Source: Rostratula benghalensis
Lineage: Eukaryota; Chordata; Aves; Charadriiformes; Rostratulidae
Assembly: GCA_013399305.1 (NCBI GenBank)
Contig: VXAI01000088.1
Span: forward strand, 162,979 to 226,978
Direction: 5' to 3'
DNA length: 64,000 bases
Shown: positions 38,413 through 51,806 of the stretch, one piece after another
How the letters are laid out: every line of letters starts with the position of its first letter
How positions within the stretch are numbered: position 1 is the stretch's first letter
Program-made: the position numbers and the translations under genes
Notes under the pieces: generated by a model
Seen by the model: only the letters and a program-made list of their open reading frames with translations
What the model was told of the DNA's origin: nothing
Database searches by the model: none

Positions 38413-40442
38413 GTCCCTATTTGATTTCTTTTTTTGAAGAGCAATTAAACAACCACAAAAAAGAACACAACCTGTTCAACTGTCATATTTTTTACTGTCC
38501 ATAGTTGCACATTCTTCTTCTTTGGACGTTGTTCTCCCATGAATCATTTAATGCTGTCTGTCAGGGACCTGCTTTGCAGTTTCTCATGGCAGGGCTTCAG
38601 CCTTTGCTTCTTTCAGTACATTTTGTAGTCAAGGGAGATCTTGCAGAGTTTTACACTTTATCTGCATCAAGGTTGATGATGGTGATGCAATCAGTCACAC
38701 TGTATTTTACTTAGACTTTGAGTCCAACCCTGGGTTTACCATTTGTTTAGTACTTCAGACCTGTCTTCTGTGCTTGGATTTCAAATGCCATCGACAGATT
38801 TACTGCTTTATTATTTTGTTTTATTTTGTTGTCAGAGCTTTTACAAGATAGAATAAGTGAGTTGATGTTGATAAATTGCAGCAAGGAGAACCAAAGTTTT
38901 CCTGAGACTGAATAATGGATTGTTTATGAAGAAAGATTAAAAGATTATAGTTTGGTTAAACTGATGAATAAAGAAGAATAGAAGGTTTAGAGGTATTTGA
39001 AGGGTGTTAACAGCAAAGAGGGAGTTCAGTTAGTGTAATACAAAAAAGTAAAACTAGAGATACTGGCATAACTGTAATGGATGGGAAGTATTGGATAAAA
39101 CTTTTACATGTAGGGATTAGTTTCTGAAAGAAAGTGGTAAGCACGTAGTTTTCTGGAATATAAGGACCTGAGCACTGACAAAAAGAAAAGTGACGCAGAA
39201 AAATGGAACATTTGCAGGGAAGTCATCTTCTGTCCCTAACTTCCATAGATTTGAAACAAAGAAGAACTTAGATTTTTGAGAAACATTCAGAATATAATCT
39301 CTCTGGCCTTCCTGAATTCCATGAAATATTATGGTTAAATTGCATATTCTGTAGTCAATATCTACCAGCCTTGCCTGTTTGATAGGACAAGTTTAGCTCA
39401 CAGTTTAATTAGAGAGTATCTAACAGATACTGTCAGTTACCGTCACTACTCATGAACACATCTTAAATGGCCAGGAACTATTTTACTTTGATTTTTGTTT
39501 AATAGCCTTTACAATACAGCAAATCAGTGAAGATAGTAGTTAACCTTATAAATTATTTTCTTTCTAGCTGTATTGTTGTCAGTCACTTACTGCAGCTTCC
39601 AGTGTCCACAGTTGTTGCCAGGGCTGCAGGTTTATAAGAATCTTTATTCTGTGTTTATGCAGCATGGAAGCTGCTCTTCCATCATGGTTGACAGTAGTGC
39701 TATGTTCTTAATGAGAAAGGGGCTGAGGCCCTCTAGACTGTACCTAAATTTATTTTTTTTACAGTTTCCAGAAGGTTTTGTTTGGATGTTTTTCATGTTC
39801 TGAAGCGCTAATAGATGCTACAGGGCTAACTTACTTTAAGGTTTACATATGTGGGGAGGAAGAGAAAATGTTCCTTTGCAGCCCAGCATCTTTGTTTATA
39901 CTTGCTTCCAAGACTGTGTATGGAAGTTATTTGGGAGAAATAACTACAATGCAATAGATTAAAAAGTTGTCTTAATTCTTGCATAAGGGTGTGGGAAGAA
40001 AAGAGAAAGACAAATTTACCTCTTGGGAGAAATTGAAAGAAAAGGGATGACGAAAATGTAGATGTGTTTTATGAAATAGTGATTCACTGAAGCCTACGCG
40101 ATCTGTAGTCAGTGTTGTACTGATCACCACAAAATACTGACCGGAAATTAAATTCTGGAGTATAGGAGAGAATTCTTGCCTGGGTAGGAGAGAGAAAAAA
40201 TGTAGGAAGAGAAAGGTGTGACATACAAAAAAATATTACAATAGAAGCATTCAGTATTTCTATAGATCAGTAAAATATGAAGAAATATCAGCATAATTAT
40301 TTATGGGCAACTTTTTTCAAACCTTCTGAAATGGAAATGTCCTGGAGTGACACTAAATTAAGCAGGGTTTGAAGGCATTTAAGTGTCTCATAGGACCGGA
40401 TTTCCATTTGGTATGCAAATATGGTGTAGCAGAAATGCAAAC

Positions 40443-40700
40443 TGTCCTGGTTTGAGGTAAAACAGAACCAGCTTTCTGTTCAGTAATTTTACTTCTTAGC
40501 CAAGCTTCTTCTAACTCTCTGAAATTTACAGCATATTGTGCAGAAACTGTTCGTTCTTTAAAAATAATTCAGATTTGGTATTGCCAAATTTGTAGGTGGG
40601 ACATGAGTACCTGGGGTAGCTGAGAAGTGAATGGGACAGCTGAGCGGAGGGGATTAGGAGAGCACAGAAGGTGGATTGTTTTCTTAGAGCTGTTAACTGT
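40443..40700 (+). mobile_element. Possible LTR fragment of an avian endogenous retrovirus
   Basis: The opening TGTCCTGGTTTGAGG followed by AAAACAGAACCAG resembles the start of LTRs that are common in bird genomes ('TGTCCTGGTTT...'). No internal retroviral genes, primer-binding site or matching second LTR are seen. At most it is a decayed solo LTR. The right edge is uncertain. The call rests on recall of the family motif only. Confidence 0.35.
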
Positions 40701-41137
40701 TTGTAAAACCTTGACCCTGACTGCTAGTTCTCAAAAATGAGCTAAAGGTAGCAAATTCTGCTCATAGTGAAGAGCATCTAGAATGTTACAGCAAGATATT
40801 TGAGCAGCATCAGAAGCAATATTAATGGCTAAAAAAGAAGGAGACGAGTTTCTGGTTTCTTTTGGTAATAAGCTGCTTTAAGGGTAACAGTATACTCCTA
40901 CATTGTGGGAGCTGCGTGCTGTTGGCTTCAGTCTGGGAGCTTCCCTTTTGATGATACCCTGGCTAGCTGCCGTAAAGAGATAGAAAAATCTTTTTTGTAA
41001 CTCTAGGGAGAAGAGGATGAAAGACAAAACCAGGTTTACCTTCTTGTCACATAGACCCGAGAGTATCCAGCCAGAGGCTGAAGCTGGCAATAGCACTTCA
41101 AGCAGTAACTGCTGGTTTTCTCTTTCTGTGCTGCTTT

Positions 41138-41173
41138 GTTTATTTATTTATGTATTTATTTATTTATTATTTT
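41138..41173 (+). repeat. (TTTA)n microsatellite
   Basis: About eight TTTA units with one TGTA interruption, then TTATT. Tetranucleotide repeat in intron 13. Confidence 0.85.
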
Positions 41174-41619
41174 CTGTGTTCTTACTTCAAAACTCTCACT
41201 CTCTGTGCCTGACCTTGTCTTTCCAATCCCTCCCTTGCCAAAACAGCAGCTTGGGGATTCAGATAATGTAGGTGCACAAGCCCATATGGACAGATTTTGC
41301 TACTTATAAAATTACTCAACCTACTTTTTGGTGTTTGCACATTATTTCCACGCTTTCCTGCTGTTTGTCTATTGCATAGGTGTTACACGTCTCCTTCCAG
41401 CAACAGTAATAATACAGATCAGCTCTTGACTCATTCCTGACGACAATGGTTGAAAAATTAGTATTCTTTATTAACCTTGTGAATGTTATAAGATTATGCA
41501 GTTGTGTTACAGTCCATACATTTTTACTGTATTTTGTCTCATTTTCAAAAAGGAAAACCTGTAAGATTTAGTGAAAATATAATGCACTCTAATGATTTAG
41601 ACACTGCTTTCCTTCTCAG

Positions 41620-41807
41620 TGCTCAACCCAAGAGTTTTTCTTGATAGTCAGCACCCTGTCTCGTCTGGACTTTGAAATTCAAGCTCTTGTTCCAGTCATA
41701 CATTCTCATGTGAAAACTCCTCTACTACAAAATGCACTGCTGGAAATCCCAGAGCTCCTCTCCCCAGTAAAACATTATTTAAAGATACTTAATGAAGAAG
41801 CAGCCAA
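41620..41807 (+). CDS. MSH3: MSH3 exon 14 (core domain)
   Basis: 188 bp between TTCTCAG and GTAAGT, starting in phase 0 and ending with two bases (AA) of a lysine codon completed by exon 15. It encodes [20 protein letters not shown], then a variable stretch, then [20 protein letters not shown] and EAA. It matches human MSH3 '[13 protein letters not shown]' and '[20 protein letters not shown]' (recalled). It forms the helices of the lever/core leading to the clamp. The assembly gap starts 88 bases after its donor. Confidence 0.97.
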
Positions 41808-41895
41808 GTAAGTAGAGAAAGTAGGTGACTCTTCCATGCCTCATAGGCTTTCTGACTAAATGTATTCACTTATTTGAATTATACATATTGTTTTA

Positions 41896-42005
41896 NNNNN
41901 NNNNNNNNNNNNNNNNNNNNNNNNNNNNNNNNNNNNNNNNNNNNNNNNNNNNNNNNNNNNNNNNNNNNNNNNNNNNNNNNNNNNNNNNNNNNNNNNNNNN
42001 NNNNN
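41896..42005. other. assembly gap (110 N)
   Basis: 110 undetermined bases in intron 14, 88 bases downstream of exon 14. The open frame drawn across it is an artefact. Flanks are AT-rich and give no hint of what is missing. Confidence 1.
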
Positions 42006-43206
42006 GTCTGCCTTAGGCTGAATAATTTTTTAAAAGTTGTTCAGTTGTTTTAGAGAATGAATTTAGAGCAAAATATATTTTGCTCAAGTTATGTTGTTTA
42101 ACAGCTTCCAATTTTTTTTTAAATAGAGAAATTTCCCTTTGAAGAGAGACCTGGCCTTTTAACAGAGTGGCTCTGCTCTCAGGAATATACCTTATACTGT
42201 TTTTGTGGAAATTCATCAAAGCTTTGCCAACCCCAGTCCTTTAAAAAAATCTATTTACATACTCACTAATGACAGAGAATCTGAAGTTTAATAGTTCTGA
42301 ATATTACATGCAGCCTGTGTCATTTCTACCCCCTCAGATCATTTCTGGGGTTCGTGGCCCACCTCTAGAGAATGAGTAAATGAGAAGGTACCTCAGGCGC
42401 TGGTTGTGCAACCAGCTTTTCCACCTTTATATCCAGATTATCCTTAAGTTCCTAGCTATAAGCAAGGTTCATTTAACTCTGAATATTTCCTCATGCAATA
42501 TTATGAGATATAATTGGCTATGATATACCCAGAGATTCTTTGGTGAAAGATGTGGTATAAAATTTAATGTATAGTTTTATTAGGGCAGCATAGTTTTGAT
42601 ATTTCATTTTCCAAACAGACTAAAAATAAACATCCAAGTTAGTCATAAAATCTTTTTTTATTTTTCTCCAGCTGAGATTTAAATTAAAAAAATTTAAGAA
42701 TTAAAGCCCAGAATTTACTCTGTTTGCTTCTGAATTAGAGACAGATGGAAGGTGTGTAAGCTAAGGAGGGTAGAAATACTTGCTATTCCTGTTGGACAGG
42801 TGGGATGCGTGGTATCCTATTATAGTTGTGGCAGGTTATGATAAATGTGGTTGGTTTCTTTTCTGTCACTCTATGGATGATGAGTAGAATAGTATACAAA
42901 AATAAGATAAAATAGTGTAAGTACAAGGTGCCATAATTGATTGGCAGAATGCATATATTTCATTTGAATTTATTCAAGATGACTAGATGATGTTTTGGCC
43001 CTTATATATCTCAGACTTGTGTGGCAATCGTAATTGTACTCAAGAACCTTTCATGGAAATCATGATGACTACTCAAATACATACCTGCACACATACACAC
43101 ACTGTTGTGCTCATTTCATTATGTGGTGTGTGTGAAATCCTGTAGTCATTTTCCAAAGTATCCCTCTGCTCCAGGGGAGTTTGAGAGTTTGGATTTTTGT
43201 GGTCTG

Positions 43207-43229
43207 TTTTTTTTTTTTTTTTTTTTTTT
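43207..43229 (+). repeat. 23-T homopolymer
   Basis: The longest homopolymer in the window, in intron 14. Likely to be length-variable and error-prone in sequencing. Confidence 0.85.
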
Positions 43230-44471
43230 AAACTATCAACTTTCAATTTTTGCTTAAGATCACACAGCAGTGACAGTCTTAACAGTCAGCTACTGGCTAC
43301 TAGCGATCTTTTTTCCCTTGCATTCCCATGGTAACAGGTCTAATTAGCACAACATCATGTCTAAAAATTAGTATTGTATTTTTAAATGGCATCTTTACTG
43401 TCACTTATAAAATAACTATGTCCATGTAATGCAAAATCAAAGCACAGCTTTGTTTCCTGTCTGGTCACTGAGTCCAGTTTTAGTTTCATTCTTGGGCAAA
43501 GGGATATCGGATTAGGTAGAATACTAGACTATGTTTTATTATTTTGAGTTTGCTAATTACTTGTTCTCCAAATATTAGATTTCGGGTAATTATGTAATTA
43601 ACTGGAACAGTCTTATATTTACTCTAAAATATAAATATATATTTCAATTAACTTGGGGCTAGTTGCACTGCTCTTAATGTTTGCCTAATACTTATTAGGG
43701 TAAGTTGTTTTTGTTTTTAATGGCAACTATATTTTTAATAGCTTGTTCAGCTTCCCAGTTTAAAATATTTGAATTAAATTGTCTGTTTCAGGTTTCAATC
43801 CTGAGCTCAGATAGTGCAGCCAAAACAATACTGTCATTTTCTGACATAGAGACTAGAAAAAAAGCATTGTTCTGCATGTATTAAAAAATGCTCTGGATAA
43901 TCTTTTCTTGAGAAAAGAAGAAAGCTACTCTGAAAAACTCTGGATTACATTCTGCATCAACGAAGGCTTTGTGGGAGGGATTCTTGGCACTTGGGGTGCT
44001 CCAGCAATTGCATTCCCCCAATATGGACTGAGACAGAATAGAATGATCTTCCTTGTGCTTCCTTTTCTTGCTGTGCTCAACCAAACAAAACAAAACTGCA
44101 GGATGCACCTTCAGAGACAGCAAAAAACCCCCGACTTAGCTGGGCTTGATATAGAAAATGAGCATAGTGTAATAGAGTGTTAAAAACACGGGAATCTAGA
44201 TGGGGTTTGAATACTTTGGGGGAGAGGGGCTATGTCTGTGTAGCCTCTTAGAGTTCATATGCAAAGTTCTTTTATCTGTATATAGTGCATGAGGCAGCTT
44301 TTGGTAGATGTGTATAGTATGACCAAGTAACAGAAAAGCTGTATTTAGAGGGAAATAAAGCTGACTTTAAAACAAATTAGAGTAACAAATAGAAATATGG
44401 ATGCAGCCAGTAGAATCGGGGAACATATTTTTGTGTTCACTGTTATTTTATCTTATGCTTCTTATGCATAG

Positions 44472-44640
44472 GACTGGAGATAAAACCCAGTTGTTCAAGG
44501 ACCTTACAGACTTTCCTGTCATCAGAAAGAAAAAGGACGAGATCTTGGATGTGCTTTCTAAAATCCAATTGCATCTGCCGGACATTCGTAAACAAATTAG
44601 GAATCCTTCTGCAGAGTATGTTACAGTTTCTGGTCAAGAG
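44472..44640 (+). CDS. MSH3: MSH3 exon 15 (core to clamp)
   Basis: 169 bp between GCATAG and GTAATA. The first base completes a lysine codon and the exon ends in phase 0. It encodes [20 protein letters not shown] and KDEI, a helix ([11 protein letters not shown]), and [11 protein letters not shown]. Human has '[20 protein letters not shown]' and '[13 protein letters not shown]' (recalled). The last part enters the clamp domain (domain IV), which closes around DNA. Confidence 0.97.
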
Positions 44641-47600
44641 GTAATACAGTATCTTTTATGTATGACTACCCTTGCTTGTCTAGAAAATAGCTTAAAAGTT
44701 AGGCTTAACTAGAACTCTCTTCATTTTGTATAATATTTAATGAGGTCATTTGACTATAATCTTTTGTACTACTTTAAAGAATAGTCTTGTGACAGTGTTG
44801 CTTTTTTATTTGTTAAGTCAATTACGTTACTGATTTAAATAATAAAAACACATTAGTGCTGTTGAATTTGGTTCAGTAATGCTTTGCTTTTCTGTATATG
44901 TAAAAACACTTGCATATTTCCAAGGTTAATTATGTGGCTATTAAATGCTGAAATATTCTCAGAGAACCAGGAAGCACAGCATTAGGTTAATTTAAAGAAC
45001 GGTAAAATGATTTGTAAGTAATGATTAAGACTGTAATTTGAAAGATAGGAGAGAAGAGGAACAATATTAGAGAATGATAAATATTATTTTACTTTCAGTT
45101 CTTAGAAACAGTGGTTGCAGACTGAAGCTTTTGATTGCTGGATGTTGGAAACTGAGAACAGGGAGGCTGGGGAAAACGCCACAGAAAATTGGGAAAAGAA
45201 AGGAGTTAGGAAACTGAGTGAGAGTTGGGAGTGAAAGACATGAATCAATGAGGACAGGGAGGAAGGGAGGGAGGTGGAAGCAGCCTCGCATCACATTGAC
45301 TTTTATGAAGAAAGGCCCAAGAGTCACAGCAGAGACCAGACAAGCAATGCTGAAAGCCAGAGAGACTGTGAGAAGGAATGAGTTGGAGAGAGCAGCGTTT
45401 GATAATGAGCTTGGGTGGGTATTTCTTTTGATGGTGAGGCTGAGAAGAGGAAACGTATGGCTAAAGAGTTGGGTAAGTTGTCAGCATGGTTGCTGAAGTC
45501 CAAGAAGAAGCAAGAAAGAGAGTGTTTGAGTATTGTGTGAGGAAAGGAAGAGCCAAGAATAGAAGAGTTTCTCTCAGGGAGGCTGGTTTAAGAGATGGGT
45601 GGTGGCATGCGTGTGAAAGAAAGGAGAAGAGAAGAACTGATAAAATGAGAGGGGAGCATCTGAGGAAGTAGTGAGGTGTGAACCAGTTACTGTGCACACG
45701 TTTAAGAGAGAGGAGGCCTTTGTACCAGGGAACTGTTGCAGACGAAGAACATTCTTGGTAAATTCCTGAAAGGAACTGCAGAGGTTATGGATATCTGTTA
45801 TTTAATTACACCTGGTAGGAGTGTTTCAGAGACATCAAAAGAGGCTGTAGAGGAAGGATTAGAAAAGATGGACAGCAAGAAAGGGAAAGGCACTAAATGA
45901 ATGGATATAATGGAAAGGGAATTGCAAGGAAAGAGAAGAGCATAAGCTCAGCAAGAGTCTCTCTGAGTTGAGCTGTTTCTTCCTCTGATCGGTATGGTAT
46001 ATCCTTACATCATTGTAGCACTCTGATGTAGTATTCAAACACTTCTTAGCAACAGACCTGGGCAAAAGCAGGATTATGGCTTGCTAGTTCTGGAAGAGAG
46101 TGGAGCTGCCAGGAAACTTTTCTAAGTATTTCCCCACTCCGAACATCTGTTCAGGGAACAAGTGTCCTTAGAGAGGAAAAAAGTAGTAATAGTAAAAAAA
46201 TAATCAAACTCCTTCATGTGCAGGGCCAAACCCATGATTACAAATGCATGATTAAATTTTCGGTCAGCCCACAGTTTGTTAACTTCTGTTTCTTAAGTTC
46301 TTCTTAAAGATCTGATGAAGATTCAGTTGACACACACCTTTTCCAAAATATGAGGTTACGCCCATATCTATCTTATCTGTTGTTTCCAGACTGCTAGTGT
46401 TAATTCACGCTAAACAGGACAGAAATCTGTACAGGTAGTGATAGCATTGCTATTTCTTTCAGGCAGCATTTAGAGAGAAATTACTACATTTGGCAAATGT
46501 TGGCTTCCTGCATGGCATAAGCAGTGCTTTGGGGCCAGTTTATTTAATTCTGCAGTTATTTATCTAATATAGCTAAGAATGAAAAAGCAAATGATTTTGT
46601 GGTTTTGAAGAAAATTGCAACCTCTGTGCTTGTTTCTCACTAGCCACACAAACAAAGCAGCCAATTGAACTGGCTGTGTTAATTTAGACTGTTTTGAGTT
46701 CACTTAGTCATCTAGCGTAGACACAAATGTGGTATTACTTTTTGTCTTTCTTTTGTAAGCACAGCTTATTTAATTGTTTCGAGGTGAGATTCAGATAAGA
46801 ACTGTGATACCAGTACATCAGCAACACCACTCGTGGCAGCAGCAGTTGGCTCATTTTCAAACCTTTGCAGATCTCTGCTACTACCCATTTTCAGTCTTTT
46901 TGTCTCACACATATTATGCAATTTCAGAGCGCAGGTACCAAATATTTTTGAGGTGTCTTAGGTAAATTAAGAACTAGTGCACTATGGCCTTGCTGGAGTC
47001 TTGTGCTCATGTTAGGATTATTCTTATTGTTTGTACTTGAGGGTGATTGCTGGCTATTCTCTTGAGGTGTGGAAGGTTTTATCTAAATCATACTAGCTAT
47101 AATGGAAAAGCTTGGTCTGATGGGAGTCTTGTGGCTTTCTGTGAAGGTGATCAGATTCTGGGTTTTAATCTAATCTCTGCTAGAAATTCATTTTCCAGCT
47201 GAATTATTTTATTTGAGAATGACTCAATTCTTTGACATCTAGGACCTCAGGCTGGTGTTATGAAGATAACCAATGTGAATCCTATAAAATACTACAATAA
47301 ACACATCGTGTAAATTTCACTGCACCGAGCCACCCTCTTGCTATTACTGCTTGATTGCCCCTCTTCCTTCCCTTTCTGACCCCAACTTGATAGAAACTTG
47401 AAGCAAGGTAGTGTAGATAGAGTGCTAGCATTTGAGATTTCGAGCTCTTGTCTGTGAAATGTTGTAGGTAACTGTAGCACAGCATTAAATCCCTAGGCAT
47501 GAAGGCACATCTCGCTGATAAGGAGTAGCTTCAACACAAGTAGTACGTAGTTAGTGTAGAGTCCTTGTAAATGCTGAATTCTCTACAAAGCTTGATCAGT

Positions 47601-47926
47601 ATCAGGCAAGTAAGACCTACTAGCTTTAGTCTGCTTTTGGCTTGCTAAGAGAGTGTGTTAGTGGAGGGACAGAGCATCAGAGAGGGGTCAGCAACATGGT
47701 AGGGTACAGAGACAGGTCAAGACAGGAGTTGTTTTTCCGGCAGAAAGTCTGTATATCACAACCTTCACTTCTGGGGGAAAAAGAACACTAGTTTTTGGTC
47801 CACTTTCTCTTCAGGCTGAATATGGTTTTCCTCTCATGCATACAGATTACTTGATATATAGTGACTGTGGTTCTGTAGTCTTTAACTTCCTATGATGTCT
47901 AATACTGCATTCCTGTTTTATTTTAG
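44641..47926 (+). other. MSH3: MSH3 intron 15
   Basis: 3286 bp. Its main content is a purine-rich kilobase on the + strand (about 45040-46100). The remainder is ordinary AT-rich intron. No transposon is recognised. It ends TTTTATTTTAG before exon 16. Confidence 0.95.
45040..46100 (+). repeat. Purine-rich kilobase in intron 15
   Basis: For about 1 kb the + strand is dominated by A and G, with blocks such as 'gggaggaagggagggagg' and 'gaaaggagaagagaagaac'. There is little exact repetition. The skew makes long but meaningless open frames on both strands (Arg/Glu-rich on +, Ser/Leu/Phe-rich on -). It may be an old degenerate purine repeat. Confidence 0.65.
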
Positions 47927-47991
47927 TTTCTGATAGAAGTAAAGAATTCCCATAAAGCTTCTGTGCCATCTGACTGGGTTATGATCAATAG
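47927..47991 (+). CDS. MSH3: MSH3 exon 16 (clamp domain)
   Basis: 65 bp, the shortest exon here, between ATTTTAG and GTATGT. It starts in phase 0 and ends with two bases (AG) of a serine codon. It encodes FLIEVKNSHKASVPSDWVMI and N, against human 'FMIEIKNS' and 'IPTDWVKV' (recalled). This is the clamp strand motif (G..(Y/F).IE(V/I)) shared by MutS proteins. Confidence 0.96.
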
Positions 47992-49417
<1,426 letters not shown>

Positions 49418-50254
49418 TAAGTTTACAAAACAGAGTCAGTTTTCATCATTGTATTTTATTTATTTTATTTTATTTTTTGCTGTAAAAACAGAAAAAAAGG
49501 TGTTATCTTAGGGGGGACAAAATGTTGATAATTCCATTAGGTTGCCCCCACAAATTTAGGTAGTTAAAATACTGTTCTTCAATTTAATGTGTTTGAAGAC
49601 CTTTGTAGACTGAGTCCTGAGACTAGTAGTGATGTCTCTAGACTTTAAAATTCTAATAAAAGTACACTATTAAATAAATAAAGTGGCTCTCAAAGTCTGA
49701 AAACTAGTGTCACAACACTAAGAACCTGAAAATGTGACTGAGTGTAAGTGAGAGAAACGTAATCTTGTAGTTTTATTATTGAAGCACAATGTAAGTCAGG
49801 TGAAAAAAAGAATGTATTATACAAGCTAGCCAAATTAACTTTTAGTATTAATTGAAGTAGACTATGTCTTCACTGTTAAGTGTGCCATTACTGAAAAACA
49901 AAAACAAACCACAAAACAAATTAAGTACCATTGCAGTGTTATTCATAGGTTTTGAATTGGGAATGTTCAGGGTGTTTGGGCAGCAGTAGCTTGGGTGAGT
50001 GCAATTCTCCATAGCCCTATTTTGTGAACATTAACCCTGTGCTTGACTGTGAGTCTGTTTGCTAGAAAGTAGTGGGAGTACTATCCCGCACAACTGGCAC
50101 TGAAAATTCATTTGGCTCAGGTCAGAGTTTCAAATGAAGTTATTTGACTGTTTAACCAATGGGTGTTTAAAATGAGAGCCTAAAAAACATTACTGAAACT
50201 TCTGAATACCTTTGATTTTTCTGGTGTCTAGTTATCAGTTGTTTGTTTTTTTTT

Positions 50255-51806
50255 TTACTTCTGGTGAAATTCCTGCTGACTGGAAAAGGGGAAATATAAC
50301 CCAAATATTCAAAAAGGGAAACAAGGAAGACCCAGGGAACTACAGGCCAGTCAGTCTCACCTCTGTGCCTGTCAAGATCATGGAGCAGATCCTCCTGGAA
50401 TCTCTGCTAAGGCATATGGAAAATAAGGAGGTGCTTGGTGGACAGCCAGCATGGCTTCACCAAGGGCAAATCATGTCTTTTATGACACTGCCACAAACTT
50501 GGACAACAAGTGCAGAGCAACAGATGTCATCTACCTGGACTTAGGCAAAGTGTTTGGCACTGTCCTGCATGACATCCTTGCCTCAAAATTGGAAAGTCAT
50601 GGATTTCATGGGTGGGACCGTTCAGTGGATCAGGAACTGGCTGGATGGCCACACTCAATGGCTTGTGGTCAACAGCTCAATGTCTAAGTGGTGGCCAGTA
50701 GGGGGGATGGTGTCAAAGGCCTTACCAAAGTCTAGGTAGACAATGTCCACAGTCTTCCCTCCGTCCAGACGATGGGTCACATCGGGTTGGTTAAGCAAGA
50801 ACTCCCTTTCATAAACCCACACTGGCTGGCCCCGATCCTCAGTGGTTGGTACTGGGACCAGCGCTGTTTAACATCTTTGTTGGAAATGTGGACAGTGGAA
50901 TAGAGTGCACCCTCAGCAAGCTTGCTGATGACACCAAGCTGTGTGGCGTGGTCAACACGCTGGAGGGAAGGGATGCCATCCAGAGGGACCTGGACAAGCT
51001 TGAGAGGTGGGCTTATGCAAACCTCATGAAGTTCAGTCAAGCCGAGTGCACCAGAGACATGGCAATTTGAAGCAGAAATACAGGTTGGGTGGAGAATGGC
51101 TGGAAAGCAGCTCTAAGGAGAGGGATTAGGGAGTGCTTATGGGTGAAAAGATTAGCATGAACCAGCAGTGCACACTGGCAGACCAGAAAGCCAACAGCAT
51201 CCTGGGCTGCATCAAAAGAAATGTGGCCAGCAGGTTGCAGAAGGTGATTCTGCCCCTCTGCTCTCATGAGACCCCACCTGAAGAACTATGTCCATCTCTG
51301 GAGCCCTCAGCACTGGAAGGACGTGGAATTGTTGGAATGGGTCCAGCAGGGGGGCACGAAGATCATCAGAAGGATGGAGCACCTCTCCTGTGAGGACAGG
51401 CTGAGAGAGTTGGGGTTGTTCAGCCTGGAGAAGGCAAGGCTCAGGGGAGAGCTCATAGCAACCTTCCAATATCTGAAGGGAGCCTACAGGAGAGATGGGG
51501 AGGGCCCCTTTTTTAAGTGAGTGTAGCGATAGGACAAGGGGTGATGGTTTTAAATTGGAAGAGGGGAGATTTAGATTAGATACCAGAAAGAAATTCCTTG
51601 CTGTGAGGGTGGTGAGACACTGGCCCAGGTTGCCCAGAGGAGCTGTGGATGCCCCATCCCTTGAAATATTCAAGGCCAGGCTGGATGGAACTTTGAGCCA
51701 CCTGCTCTAGGGGGAGGTGTCCCTGTCCATGACAATGGCGTTGGAACTCGATGGTTGGAAGGTCACTTCCAACTCTAATTATTCTATGATTTTATGATTC
51801 TGTGAA
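50255..51806 (+). mobile_element. CR1 LINE with reverse transcriptase remnant, same strand as MSH3
   Basis: This is a 5'-truncated non-LTR retrotransposon. In order it shows [20 protein letters not shown] and [11 protein letters not shown] (start of the reverse transcriptase), [29 protein letters not shown], an inverted insert (about 50700-50836), LGPALFNIFVGNVDSGIE, and the catalytic box as LADD (50921-50932; F/YADD in active elements). Then come LRELGLFSLEKARLRGEL, RVVRHWPRLP and the 3' UTR ending in ATTCTATGATTTTATGATTC. Several frameshifts break the frame, so it is inactive. It is the most complete CR1 in the window. Confidence 0.95.
50700..50836 (-). mobile_element. Inverted CR1 reverse-transcriptase piece inside the CR1
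   Basis: This roughly 137-bp block reads as CR1 on the minus strand, giving QCGFMKGSSCLTNP in one frame and [15 protein letters not shown] in another. It sits inside a CR1 that reads on the + strand. The host element breaks off after GTGGCCAGT and resumes at TCCTCAGTGGTTGG, which is where the normal CR1 sequence would continue a dozen bases later. The piece corresponds to the host's own segment at about 50444-50575 but differs from it in many bases, so it came from another copy or is old. Confidence 0.8.

Larger units (their letters stand above)
32311..41619 (+). other. MSH3: MSH3 intron 13
   Basis: 9309 bp. It begins with a TTA/TTTTA-rich simple repeat just inside the donor (about 32330-32377). 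It also carries a G/T-rich tract (36498-36531), an antisense CR1 (about 37640-38412), a possible LTR fragment (about 40443-40700) and a TTTA microsatellite (41138-41173). No coding sequence is recognised. It ends CCTTCTCAG before exon 14. Confidence 0.95.
41808..44471 (+). other. MSH3: MSH3 intron 14 (contains assembly gap)
   Basis: 2664 bp as drawn, including 110 Ns, so the true length is unknown. It also holds a 23-T run (43207-43229). Nothing coding is recognised. The acceptor ATGCATAG is unusually poor in pyrimidines just before the AG; the frame and protein match still place exon 15 here without doubt. Confidence 0.93.

Noticed and set aside
41825..42016. Open frame across the N run
   Set aside because: It exists only because Ns were translated as X.
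44401..44712. A 103-codon + strand frame as a separate gene
   Set aside because: It simply runs through MSH3 exon 15 into both introns; splice sites at 44472 and 44640 define the real coding part.
45218..45697. Several open frames on both strands (Arg/Glu-rich on +, Ser/Leu/Phe-rich on -)
   Set aside because: They are produced by the purine skew, which removes stop codons, and do not resemble a protein family.
51212..51673. Minus-strand 153-codon open frame
   Set aside because: It lies exactly antisense to the CR1 ORF2 C-terminus in intron 17 and is a shadow of that element.
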